A DNA stretch of 14,239 nt from contig CAUJII010000038.1 of NCBI GenBank assembly GCA_963205035.1, positions 1-14,239 on the forward strand. The letters run 5' to 3'. The position numbers and the translations under genes are program-made. Shown in pieces: positions 1 through 6,384 of this stretch. Every line of letters starts with the position of its first letter. The first letter of the stretch is position 1. The notes beneath the pieces were generated by a model. The model was not told the origin of the DNA, did not search any database, and saw only the letters and a program-made list of their open reading frames with translations. The DNA comes from Spirochaetota bacterium. Its GTDB lineage: Bacteria > Spirochaetota > Leptospiria > Turneriellales > Turneriellaceae.

Positions 1-28
1 ACACTACGGCAGGTACACTACGGCGGGC
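1..28. repeat. 14-bp tandem repeat, two units
   Basis: Two adjacent 14-bp units (1-14 and 15-28) both begin ACACTACGGC and differ at only two positions. The array may continue to the left of the window. It lies in the non-coding leader upstream of the RAYT gene; I see no function for it beyond being part of the repeat-rich border of that element. Confidence 0.5.
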
Positions 29-44
29 ACACAGACGACTCGTT

Positions 45-64
45 GGGCGACTCATGAGTCGCCC
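45..64. repeat. 20-bp perfect palindrome, REP-like (GACTC class)
   Basis: GGGCGACTCATGAGTCGCCC is its own reverse complement over 20 bp. A 12-bp part of it (ATGAGTCGCCCC, 54-65) recurs as a direct repeat at 90-101, so the 134-bp leader of the RAYT gene holds one whole and one half element. RAYT genes are known to sit among palindromic REP sequences, their presumed DNA substrates. That this palindrome is such a substrate is inferred from position and form. Confidence 0.6.
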
Positions 65-89
65 CTGACGCTGGACTGGGCATCGGCGT

Positions 90-101
90 ATGAGTCGCCC
101 C
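90..101. repeat. Half-copy of the GACTC-class palindrome
   Basis: ATGAGTCGCCCC repeats positions 54-65 exactly, but the left palindrome arm is missing: it is preceded by CATCGGCGT instead of GGGCGACTC. It looks like a decayed or partial REP copy between the full palindrome and the RAYT start codon. Confidence 0.45.
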
Positions 102-134
102 GACCGGACATAGGAGACGCAGACCGCAACACGT

Positions 135-713
135 ATGCAAAAACGTAACCGCAAATCCATCCGCCTGAAAGGCTACGATTATTCGCAGCCCGGTCATTAT
201 TTCATCACCATCTGCACACACCACCGCGCGCATTTGTTCGGCGATGTGCGCGACGGTCAAATGGTTCTGAGCGCGATGGGTGCCGTTGCCGATGCATGTT
301 GGCGTGCGGTACCCGAACATTACCCGAATGTGCGCGTAGATGCGTATGTGATTATGCCGAACCACGTGCATGGTGTGTTAGAAATCATGGACGTGGGGGC
401 ACAAGATTTTGTCAACGTGGGGGCACAAGATTTTGTGCCCCCACGTTCGGACGGCAAAACCCATAAATTTGGTAAAATTATCCCCCGGTCCGTTGCAACC
501 ATCGTCCGCGGTTTCAAAACCGGTGTCACCAAATGGGCGCGGGAAAATACAGACGTCCATGTCGCCTGGCAACGCAATTATTACGAACACATTGTGCGCG
601 ATGACGAAGCTTTAAACCGCATTCGCCAATATATACACAATAATCCGGCGCGATGGCCGCAAGACGATTTAAACACTGCCGGCGTAAGGGCAATTATTTC
701 GATGCCATCATAA
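135..713 (+). CDS. REP-associated tyrosine transposase (RAYT, Y1/HUH family)
   Basis: Single-strand DNA transposase of the Y1 family, thought to nick and move REP palindromes. The N-terminus (RKSIRLKGYDYSQPGHYFIT) and the HUH metal-binding motif in MPNHVHG (His77, His79) are diagnostic. Later come FGKIIPRSVATIVRGFK, WQRNYYEHIVRDDEALNRI and YIHNNPARW. By analogy with IS200-type TnpA, Tyr166 in RQYIHNNP is the best candidate nucleophile. The 192-residue length is normal. The ATG at 135 fits the family N-terminus, but no well-spaced ribosome binding site precedes it (AGGAGA at 112-117 is too far). Oddity: residues about 87-102 (VGAQDFVN, VGAQDFVP) are an in-frame tandem duplication encoded by a REP-like hairpin, lying in the loop between the HUH strand and the next helix. 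All motifs remain, so the gene looks intact. Confidence 0.9.
   Translation: MQKRNRKSIRLKGYDYSQPGHYFITICTHHRAHLFGDVRDGQMVLSAMGAVADACWRAVPEHYPNVRVDAYVIMPNHVHGVLEIMDVGAQDFVNVGAQDFVPPRSDGKTHKFGKIIPRSVATIVRGFKTGVTKWARENTDVHVAWQRNYYEHIVRDDEALNRIRQYIHNNPARWPQDDLNTAGVRAIISMPS
391..446. repeat. REP-like hairpin with 24-bp duplication, inside the RAYT gene
   Basis: Positions 391-412 and 415-436 are identical over 22 bp (ACGTGGGGGCACAAG, then ATTTTGT), a 24-bp period that keeps the frame. The second unit continues into a full inverted repeat: a 14-bp arm ACGTGGGGGCACAA at 415-428, a 4-nt loop GATT, and the matching arm at 433-446. The first unit lacks its right arm. The core is nearly the same as the palindrome at 714-733, so both belong to one REP family. 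Confidence 0.85.
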
Positions 714-733
714 GGGCACAAAATTTTGTGCCC
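714..733. repeat. 20-bp perfect palindrome, REP-like (ACAAAATTTTGT class)
   Basis: GGGCACAAAATTTTGTGCCC begins directly after the TAA stop of the RAYT gene and is a perfect palindrome. It differs from the intragenic element only in the centre (AAAATTTT against AAGATTTT). It sits 25 bp upstream of the hsdM start codon, so it could also affect transcript ends or hsdM expression. There is no T-tract, so a standard intrinsic terminator is unlikely. Confidence 0.7.
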
Positions 734-758
734 AAGCAGCGCACCATGGAAAAATGAC

Positions 759-2243
759 ATGACCACCTCTGCCATCGTTTCTAAAGTCTGGGCCTTCTGC
801 AACACGCTGCGCGACGACGGCGTCGGCTATGGCGACTACCTCGAGCAGTTGACGTATCTCTTGTTCTTGAAGATGGCGCACGAGTACAGCCAGCCGCCGC
901 ACAACCGCAAGCTCGGCATTCCAAAAGAATTTCAGTGGGATTCACTCACGACCAAAAGCGGCGACGAATTAGAGACGCATTATTCGAAGTTGTTACGCGA
1001 GCTCGGTTCGCAAAAAGGTATGCTCGGCCAGATTTTTACCAAGAGCCAAAACAAAATTCAAGACCCGGCGAAACTTTACCGTCTCATCGATATGATCGGT
1101 GCCGAGAACTGGGTGATGATGGGCGTCAAAGACAAGGGCGACATCTATGAGGGCCTCCTTGAAAAAAACGCCGAAGACACCAAAAGCGGTGCGGGTCAGT
1201 ATTTTACGCCGCGCGCCTTGATTCGCGCGATGGTTGAGTGCATTCGCCCCGAGCCGATGAAGACGATCGCCGACCCGGCGTGCGGCACCGGCGGATTTTT
1301 TTTGGCGGCGTACGATTTTTTGACCGATGGAACAAATTTTACCCTCGATAAAGACCAAAAGAAATTTTTGAAATACGATACTTTTTTCGGCAACGAAATT
1401 GTGGCCGGCACGCGCCGCCTCGCGCTTATGAATCTTTTTCTGCACAACATCGGCGACATCGATGGTGAAAGTGCGATTTCCTCGAACGATTCGCTCATTG
1501 CGCCGAGTGGCACACTCTACGACTATGTGCTCGCAAACCCGCCGTTCGGCAAGAAGAGCAGCATGACCTTCACGAACGAAGAAGGCGAACAAGAAAAAGA
1601 AGACCTCACCTACAACCGGCAAGATTTTTGGGTAACGACGAGCAACAAGCAGCTTAATTTTTTACAGCATATCCGCACGATGCTCAAGACGACAGGGCAA
1701 GCCGCCGTAGTGCTACCCGACAACGTGCTTTTCGAAGGCGGCGCGGGTGAAACTGTGCGCAGGCGCATGCTCGAAACCACCGACCTGCACACGATTCTAC
1801 GCCTGCCGACGGGCATCTTTTACGCGCAGGGCGTGAAAGCGAATGTGCTGTTTTTCGACGCCAAGAGCGCAAGCAAAGAGGCATGGACTAAAGAAGTGTG
1901 GATTTACGACTACCGCACGAATATCCACCATACGTTGAAAAAAAATCCACTGAAGCTCGAAGATTTGCGCGACTTTATCGATTGCTACAAGGCGCAAGAG
2001 CGCCACAAACGCAAAGCAACATTCGACGAAAAGAATCCTGACGGCCGCTGGCGTCGTTTCAGCTACGATGAAATTATCGCACGCGACAAAACCTCGCTCG
2101 ACATCACATGGATTAAAGACCAATCGCTCGCCGATCTCGACAACCTGCCCGACCCCGACACCATCGCGCACGAAATCGTCGAGAACCTCGAAGCGGGGCT
2201 CGATAGTTTTCGTCGGGTGTTGACGGGGTTAACGGTTCGTTAA
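759..2243 (+). CDS. hsdM: Type I restriction-modification N6-adenine methyltransferase subunit (HsdM)
   Basis: Modification subunit of a type I system: with an HsdS specificity subunit it methylates adenine in a split recognition site, using S-adenosylmethionine. The N-terminal helical domain starts MTTSAIVSKVWAFCNTLRDD and contains YGDYLEQLTYLLFLKMA. The methyltransferase core shows GQYFTPR (146-152), the SAM motif DPACGTGGF (172-180) and the catalytic NPPF (260-263). The 494-residue length is complete for the family. The start is the ATG at 759, which gives the conserved family N-terminus; the frame opens earlier only through a TTG inside the palindrome. No good Shine-Dalgarno is seen. No hsdS or hsdR follows, since a signalling cassette begins 68 bp downstream. 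Upstream there is only the RAYT gene, so partners must lie left of the window, elsewhere, or be lost. Confidence 0.95.
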   Translation: MTTSAIVSKVWAFCNTLRDDGVGYGDYLEQLTYLLFLKMAHEYSQPPHNRKLGIPKEFQWDSLTTKSGDELETHYSKLLRELGSQKGMLGQIFTKSQNKIQDPAKLYRLIDMIGAENWVMMGVKDKGDIYEGLLEKNAEDTKSGAGQYFTPRALIRAMVECIRPEPMKTIADPACGTGGFFLAAYDFLTDGTNFTLDKDQKKFLKYDTFFGNEIVAGTRRLALMNLFLHNIGDIDGESAISSNDSLIAPSGTLYDYVLANPPFGKKSSMTFTNEEGEQEKEDLTYNRQDFWVTTSNKQLNFLQHIRTMLKTTGQAAVVLPDNVLFEGGAGETVRRRMLETTDLHTILRLPTGIFYAQGVKANVLFFDAKSASKEAWTKEVWIYDYRTNIHHTLKKNPLKLEDLRDFIDCYKAQERHKRKATFDEKNPDGRWRRFSYDEIIARDKTSLDITWIKDQSLADLDNLPDPDTIAHEIVENLEAGLDSFRRVLTGLTVR

Positions 2244-2263
2244 GCTTAGGTCGCGTTTTAAGC

Positions 2264-2284
2264 CTAAACTCGAAATGAGTTTAG
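2264..2284. repeat. 8-bp inverted repeat between hsdM and the DISM kinase
   Basis: CTAAACTC (2264-2271), loop GAAAT, GAGTTTAG (2277-2284). The hairpin is perfect but has no T-run after it, so it is either a weak or factor-dependent transcript end for hsdM or an operator for the kinase gene 28 bp downstream. The sequence TAAGCCTAAACTC (2259-2271) recurs at 6481-6493 upstream of another gene. Confidence 0.5.
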
Positions 2285-2311
2285 CCAAACCGAAAAATTT
2301 GCTTTTCCTCT

Positions 2312-4171
2312 GTGTTAATTACGCTTTCCCGGCTTCTGGTGTTCTGGAAAAATCTGCTCCTTGCGTTATTGCTCCTGCCTGCCTGCGCAAAAAAAGAGGC
2401 GCCGATCGCCGGTGCCTTGCCGGCATCTGAGCGCGGCGGTAAATTGCAGACACTTTCACTGAATCCGGAAACTGCGAAAACGATCCATGCCTCCCCGCAT
2501 ATCGGATTTCTCGCCGATGGAACAGGCGCCTTGAGATTATCTGAGATTATCGGGCGCAGAGATTTTCGTTATGAAGAAAATAATTCTATTCACCAAGGTT
2601 TTACTGGAGAAACACTCTGGTTTCATTTTCGTTACCGCTATCAAAAAGATACGCCGCAGCCCCTGCTATTGATGCTGGGTAATTTTGCTCTGCATTACGT
2701 CGATTTTTATTTTGTCAAGGACGGACGACTTTTGGAGATTCGGCTCACGGGACAGGCGCGCCCTTTTGTCAGCCGTTATGGAGGCTTACGCGAATTCGCT
2801 TCACCTTTGCCTGTCGATACAGAACCCATCGATCTCTACTTGCGGATAAAAAGTTCGACAACGATTTATTTTAACCCCGTCATTAAAACCGGAAAATCTG
2901 TGGCGGAAAAAGAAAGTCTCGACCAGATCGTTGCGGGATTTATCTTCGGGGCGCAGGCAGTCCTAATCCTATTCAATTTCTTTCTTTTCCTGAGCCTCAG
3001 AGACCGCAGTTATCTGCATTATTCGATGTATATTCTCTCCTGGCTGATTTTTGAACTCAACAACGCCGGTTTTCTCGCAAAATACATGCTGCCGAATCAT
3101 CCGGAATGGGATTGCCGCATTCTGCCCGCAAATTCATTACTCATTCACGGGTTTTTCATGATTTTCGCCGAGCGTTTCATGCAAATCGCGACAGGGTTTA
3201 CCCGGAACATTCTGAAATATGCAGGTGCCGCATTTCTGCTTCTGGCGATACCCGCTGTTTTCACACCCCAGCCATACACAAATCAGATTCTACTGACCTT
3301 TACCTTTCCGGTCGAAGTAGTTATTCTCGTCCATGCATACCACTCGATTCGATTACACAGGCCTTCGGCGGGCTATTTTATGGCCGCGACGTTGGTTTCG
3401 CTGCTGATGATTCCTCTCTTTGTTCTGACGCGCGTGTTACGGGTTGATGCAGATAACTATACGGTCAACGCGCTACTCTATTACACCCTGCCTCTGACCA
3501 TCGTGGCCGAGGCGGTAATCTTTAGTTTTGCGCTCGCAGATCGTTACCGCCGCCTTCGCGAAGAAAATGCGAGCCAACGTCAGGCATTAGCTACGGAGTT
3601 AAAGCGGGAACGCCATCAGATATTTGCAGAATTGCACGATATAATCGGCTCTGACTTGACCCTGTTGATGATGAAAACCGCAGATGCAAAAAGTAAGCCG
3701 ATGCAGCAGTTGCGCGAGCGGGTCACGGGGATATCCCAAAGCCTGCGCGACTTGCTCGATCTCGAGGATATCGATCCGGATTTGCCGCAGAAATTTGCAG
3801 GTCATATCGAAGATCGTGCACGGGAAATCGCGGCAGTCTGCAAAATGCACCTCAAGATCGATTTGGCCCCAGTCATCGTATCTGCCCGCGTTGCTTTTCA
3901 CTTACAGCGTTTCGCGTTCGAAGCGTTAGCGAATGCGATGCGCCATAGCGCGGCGTCGCAACTTGTCGTTCGATTAGTGCAACGCGGCCCCTGGATACAT
4001 TTTCTGATCGCGGATAATGGAGTGGGGCTTCAAAAAACAGTGCGGTCAAAGGGGCGCGGCCTGAGAAACCTGGCTGCCCGTGCAAGAAGCCTGAAAGGCC
4101 GCGTGCGTCTGTTTACGCGTCCTCAAAAAGGCGTCGCCGTAATTTTTAGTTTTCAATCTGGGCGTTTGTGA
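2312..4171 (+). CDS. 7TM-DISM sensor histidine kinase with lipobox signal peptide
   Basis: Membrane sensor kinase of a two-component system. The N-terminus is a signal peptide ending in a lipobox (LPAC, Cys25). Residues about 50-190 look like the periplasmic 7TMR-DISM extracellular domain 2 (GETLWFHFRY, then strands through YLRIKSSTTIYF). About 205-410 hold some seven hydrophobic segments (7TMR-DISM_7TM). The kinase part is of the NarX/DesK type: ERHQIFAELHDIIGSDLTLL with phospho-acceptor His442, N-box Asn541 (ALANAMRHS), G1 box ADNGVG (567-572) and G2 box GRGLRN (581-586). The start is GTG 2312, with in-frame GTG 2339 as an alternative; neither has a Shine-Dalgarno. It overlaps the response regulator by GTGA, indicating a cognate pair. 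The ligand is unknown. The lipid anchor in addition to seven helices is unusual. Confidence 0.88.
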   Translation: MLITLSRLLVFWKNLLLALLLLPACAKKEAPIAGALPASERGGKLQTLSLNPETAKTIHASPHIGFLADGTGALRLSEIIGRRDFRYEENNSIHQGFTGETLWFHFRYRYQKDTPQPLLLMLGNFALHYVDFYFVKDGRLLEIRLTGQARPFVSRYGGLREFASPLPVDTEPIDLYLRIKSSTTIYFNPVIKTGKSVAEKESLDQIVAGFIFGAQAVLILFNFFLFLSLRDRSYLHYSMYILSWLIFELNNAGFLAKYMLPNHPEWDCRILPANSLLIHGFFMIFAERFMQIATGFTRNILKYAGAAFLLLAIPAVFTPQPYTNQILLTFTFPVEVVILVHAYHSIRLHRPSAGYFMAATLVSLLMIPLFVLTRVLRVDADNYTVNALLYYTLPLTIVAEAVIFSFALADRYRRLREENASQRQALATELKRERHQIFAELHDIIGSDLTLLMMKTADAKSKPMQQLRERVTGISQSLRDLLDLEDIDPDLPQKFAGHIEDRAREIAAVCKMHLKIDLAPVIVSARVAFHLQRFAFEALANAMRHSAASQLVVRLVQRGPWIHFLIADNGVGLQKTVRSKGRGLRNLAARARSLKGRVRLFTRPQKGVAVIFSFQSGRL

Positions 4172-4833
4172 CTTTTCGCCCGTTGGCTAAAAAAATTATC
4201 ATCATCGAAGACGACGGCCAAGTCAATAAGGCGCTCGCAGAAAGATTACGCAGAAGCACCGGTTATACTATGCATGCTACTTTTCAAAAATGCGAAGACG
4301 CGCTGCCGTTTCTCGCGCGGGGTGATATCTGGTTAACCATTCTCGATCTTGGCTTACCCGGCCTTTCAGGCTCCGGTGCAGTCAAAGCTGTAAAGAAAGC
4401 CAATCCCGAAGGTGAGATACTCATTCACTCCATCTACGATGGCGGGGACGAAGTTTTTGGCGCCTTGCAGGCGGGAGCATCCGGCTATTTACTGAAAGGT
4501 TGCAATTCGGTCGACTTAACGGAAGCGTTGCGCCAATTAGAAGCAGGCGGCGCACCGATGTCTTTTGGCATAGCACGTAAGGTTGCTGGTTTCTTTGGGA
4601 AACTGGCTGCCCGCAAAGAATCTAAGCCCGAAGCCTTGTCCGAAAACCCGCTGAGCGAGCGGGAGCGCGGAATATTAACGCGGTTGTCCGAGGGATACTC
4701 CTATAAAGATATCGCACAGATTTCCGGCATCAGCGTTCATACGGTCCACACGCACATAAAGAATATTTATCGAAAGCTCGAAGTAAATTCACGATCTGAA
4801 GCGGTTTACCGGCTCCAGGAACGCCGCAACTAA
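4168..4833 (+). CDS. NarL/LuxR-family response regulator
   Basis: DNA-binding output of the adjacent DISM kinase. The receiver domain spans residues about 8-125: acidic pocket Asp15/Asp16 (IIIIEDD), phospho-acceptor Asp60 (ILDLGLPG), Ser88 (LIHSIYD) and Lys110 (YLLKG). A linker follows, then a LuxR-type helix-turn-helix at about 162-215 (LSERERGILTRLSEGYSYKD, ISVHTVHTHIKNIYRKL, SRSEAV). The 221-residue length is typical. The start is GTG 4168, whose last two bases lie in the kinase TGA stop (GTGA overlap), so translation is probably coupled. A perfect inverted repeat overlapping its stop codon lies at the promoter of the next gene and is the most likely nearby binding site, by inference. Confidence 0.92.
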   Translation: MTFRPLAKKIIIIEDDGQVNKALAERLRRSTGYTMHATFQKCEDALPFLARGDIWLTILDLGLPGLSGSGAVKAVKKANPEGEILIHSIYDGGDEVFGALQAGASGYLLKGCNSVDLTEALRQLEAGGAPMSFGIARKVAGFFGKLAARKESKPEALSENPLSERERGILTRLSEGYSYKDIAQISGISVHTVHTHIKNIYRKLEVNSRSEAVYRLQERRN

Positions 4834-4851
4834 TACCCAATTCTGGGTATT
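4832..4851. promoter_or_regulatory. Perfect inverted repeat overlapping the -35 box (candidate operator)
   Basis: AATACCCA (4832-4839), loop ATTC, TGGGTATT (4844-4851). It starts in the stop codon of the response regulator gene and its right arm runs into the -35 hexamer of the next promoter. NarL-family regulators bind inverted heptamer-like half-sites near promoters, so a role as regulator operator is plausible. With only eight pairs and no T-tract it is a poor intrinsic terminator. Confidence 0.55.
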
Positions 4852-4877
4852 GACAAGACACTAAAAATCGGTATATT
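4850..4877 (+). promoter_or_regulatory. Sigma70-type promoter for the lipoprotein gene
   Basis: TTGACA at 4850-4855 is a perfect -35, followed by a 16-bp spacer and TATATT at 4872-4877 (five of six matches to TATAAT). It would start transcription about 20 bp before the lipoprotein ATG. A strong Shine-Dalgarno, AGGAGG at 4892-4897, lies 5 nt before that ATG. It is the clearest promoter in the window. Confidence 0.75.
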
Positions 4878-4902
4878 CCGCAAAAATTTTTAGGAGGATT
4901 GA

Positions 4903-5547
4903 ATGAAACAGATAAAAAATATGCTTATCGCAGTAACTGCTCTCTCGCTGAGTCACTGCGCAACACTTATGGGCGGCGGGGCCTCTGATCCGGTGATTAA
5001 TGCCGATGATTTGGCCGCAGTGCAGGGCGCAAATCCCGCGAATACCTGTCTAGTGACCGGGCTCGTTGACGGTTCGAAAGAAGCAGGCGACGGTTATGCT
5101 GGCACGATCATTGCGGGAGATAAATCTGCCTCGCTGGTCTTCAAAAGGGCAGGTGCTCTGGATGCCAGCGTCTTCTATGCGTTGGTTCCCGCGGGCGCTT
5201 TTGAGATACGCTACCTGGCGCTTGCCGAGATGAAAAAAAGCGGCGATTCCTGCTGGGGAGTGGGGAATAAGTGCCTTGTGACCTATGGCACGCCAGCGCT
5301 CGTTACGGAAAAAAATCCCCTACCCGGCAAGCACGGTACACTGCCGTCTTCGTACAAGGGCACCTGCAAAGGGGGCTTTGTGCACCTCGGTATTTATGAA
5401 GCCGTTGTCGGCGGGCTAATGAGTTCATCGAAGTTCTCTGAGATGAGCACCAGCGCGTACATGCCCGGGGAACGCTTCCAGAACCGACACTTTGCGGCAC
5501 TGAAAGAACAGCTCAAGGGTACCGCCTGGGAAAGTCTTATCAAATAG
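4903..5547 (+). CDS. Putative lipoprotein of unknown function
   Basis: Exported lipoprotein of 214 residues; I recognise no family. The signal peptide (MKQIKNMLIAVTALSLSHC) ends in lipobox LSHC with Cys19 as the predicted lipidated residue. The mature part is small and soluble-looking, rich in Gly, Ala and Ser, with further cysteines at about 49, 117, 124 and 155 that could form disulphides. There are no membrane helices after the signal. The ATG start at 4903 is fixed by a perfect AGGAGG. It follows the kinase/regulator pair by 69 bp and has its own promoter with an overlapping inverted repeat, so it is probably an output, or a sensory partner, of that two-component system (inference). Confidence 0.8.
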   Translation: MKQIKNMLIAVTALSLSHCATLMGGGASDPVINADDLAAVQGANPANTCLVTGLVDGSKEAGDGYAGTIIAGDKSASLVFKRAGALDASVFYALVPAGAFEIRYLALAEMKKSGDSCWGVGNKCLVTYGTPALVTEKNPLPGKHGTLPSSYKGTCKGGFVHLGIYEAVVGGLMSSSKFSEMSTSAYMPGERFQNRHFAALKEQLKGTAWESLIK

Positions 5548-5568
5548 GCGACTGCATCGGGCTATCAG

Positions 5569-5595
5569 GCACGTCGGTTCCCGAAACCGGCGTGC
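5569..5595. terminator. 11-bp hairpin after the lipoprotein gene
   Basis: GCACGTCGGTT (5569-5579), loop CCCGA, AACCGGCGTGC (5585-5595), with one T-G wobble in the stem. It lies 21 bp after the lipoprotein stop codon. The stem is strong and GC-rich, but no T-run follows, so it may be a processing stop or a factor-dependent terminator. The rest of 5548-5717 holds no gene that I can support. Confidence 0.45.
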
Positions 5596-5717
5596 GCATC
5601 TGAGCTGTCCGAAAAATCGCCGCCGAGCAGTGAGACTGCGGCTCGCGATATAATTTCACCTAGCTGGCCGAGTGACAAACGACTTCTTAGACATCCCGCC
5701 GGCGGCGTAGGCGCAAC

Positions 5718-6290
5718 TTATATACAAGTTCGTAGGCAGTGGATGTATTCAGCGTACGACAGGCCTTTTTTCGCGATGAGAATCGCCTTCCGAGCCGTTT
5801 CGAGCCCGCCGTTCTCATTTTTTTCGGTGACTTTTTGGTAGTTAATAAAATAGTCAGGAAAACTTTTACGCCGGGCATACCGCGCCGCCCAGAAATGATG
5901 GTTCCGCACAGAGAACGCCGACCCGCGTCGGGGCGAATGCAGATACATCTCGACAAATCGCGGCATGAACACCCGAATCGCGAAGTCGACGAACCGCGAC
6001 ACCGACTCGCCCGAATGAATCGTCCGCTGCCAAAGCACACCGTAGAGGTTCTTATCAACCCTCCAGGGCCTGATGACGTATTTAGTCTCGTCAGTCTGGA
6101 TGTTGTACCGCCGTGCCGACATAGTCCAAGGACCGCCGGAGCGCCAGCGTAACACAGTCTCTTTGCAGAGCCGCGAAATAATCTCTCCCTCACCCCAGTG
6201 AATCGCATGCCGAGCGAAAATGAGTTGTGCAGCTTTGAGTCGCCGGTACGACTTCTCGCGCAACGAGACCGATGTTTGGTGGTATTCCAT
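5718..6290 (-). CDS. Hypothetical protein, possible tandem ribbon-helix-helix
   Basis: 190-residue protein of no family I can name with certainty. It is supported by an ATG at 6290 with a strong ribosome binding site (AGGGAG, 6298-6303, 7 nt spacing). Residues about 6-50 (SVSLREKSYRRLKAAQ, then GEIISRLCKETVLRW) fit a strand-helix-helix layout, and residues about 72-112 (YVIRPWRVDKNLYGVLWQRT, SVSRFVDFAIRVF) repeat that layout. Two ribbon-helix-helix units in one chain are therefore possible, which would make it a DNA-binding protein; the multicopy leptospiral DUF1564 family has a loosely similar second unit as I remember it. The C-terminus is basic and aromatic. It diverges from the barrel-like gene at 6602 across a palindrome-rich spacer, consistent with autoregulation. 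Gene reality is well supported; the fold is an inference. Confidence 0.7.
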   Translation of the reverse strand: MEYHQTSVSLREKSYRRLKAAQLIFARHAIHWGEGEIISRLCKETVLRWRSGGPWTMSARRYNIQTDETKYVIRPWRVDKNLYGVLWQRTIHSGESVSRFVDFAIRVFMPRFVEMYLHSPRRGSAFSVRNHHFWAARYARRKSFPDYFINYQKVTEKNENGGLETARKAILIAKKGLSYAEYIHCLRTCI

Positions 6291-6384
6291 AAATATTCTC
6301 CCTCTATATATTAAATACCCAGAAACCGTGTTTTTTTCTCACGAAATTTGAACTTTTTTTCAAAAAGCGGAAAAAAGCGAGTTT

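Noticed and set aside
1..134. CRISPR-like array from the short repeats at the left edge
   Set aside because: The repeats are 12-14 bp, irregularly spaced and palindromic, without uniform spacers; REP-type repeats beside a RAYT explain them better.
18..371. Minus-strand open frame across the RAYT leader and start
   Set aside because: It runs antisense through the RAYT HUH region and the non-coding palindromes, with a Pro/Ser-rich translation of the repeats; no start signal.
993..1622. Long minus-strand open frame of about 209 codons inside hsdM
   Set aside because: It lies wholly within a strongly supported methyltransferase gene, has an unnatural composition and no ribosome binding site; it is a shadow frame.
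5649..5654. Perfect TATAAT as a plus-strand promoter
   Set aside because: There is no matching -35 at 16-18 bp and no rightward gene for the next 900 bp.
5739..6152. Plus-strand open frame of 137 codons opposite the RHH-like gene
   Set aside because: The minus-strand frame has a good ribosome binding site, the longer reading and plausible secondary structure; this one has neither.
6314..6324. Half-site AATACCCAGAA as a second response-regulator operator
   Set aside because: It matches one arm of the 4832-4851 repeat (reverse orientation), but the other arm is absent and 11-bp matches are expected by chance in this window.
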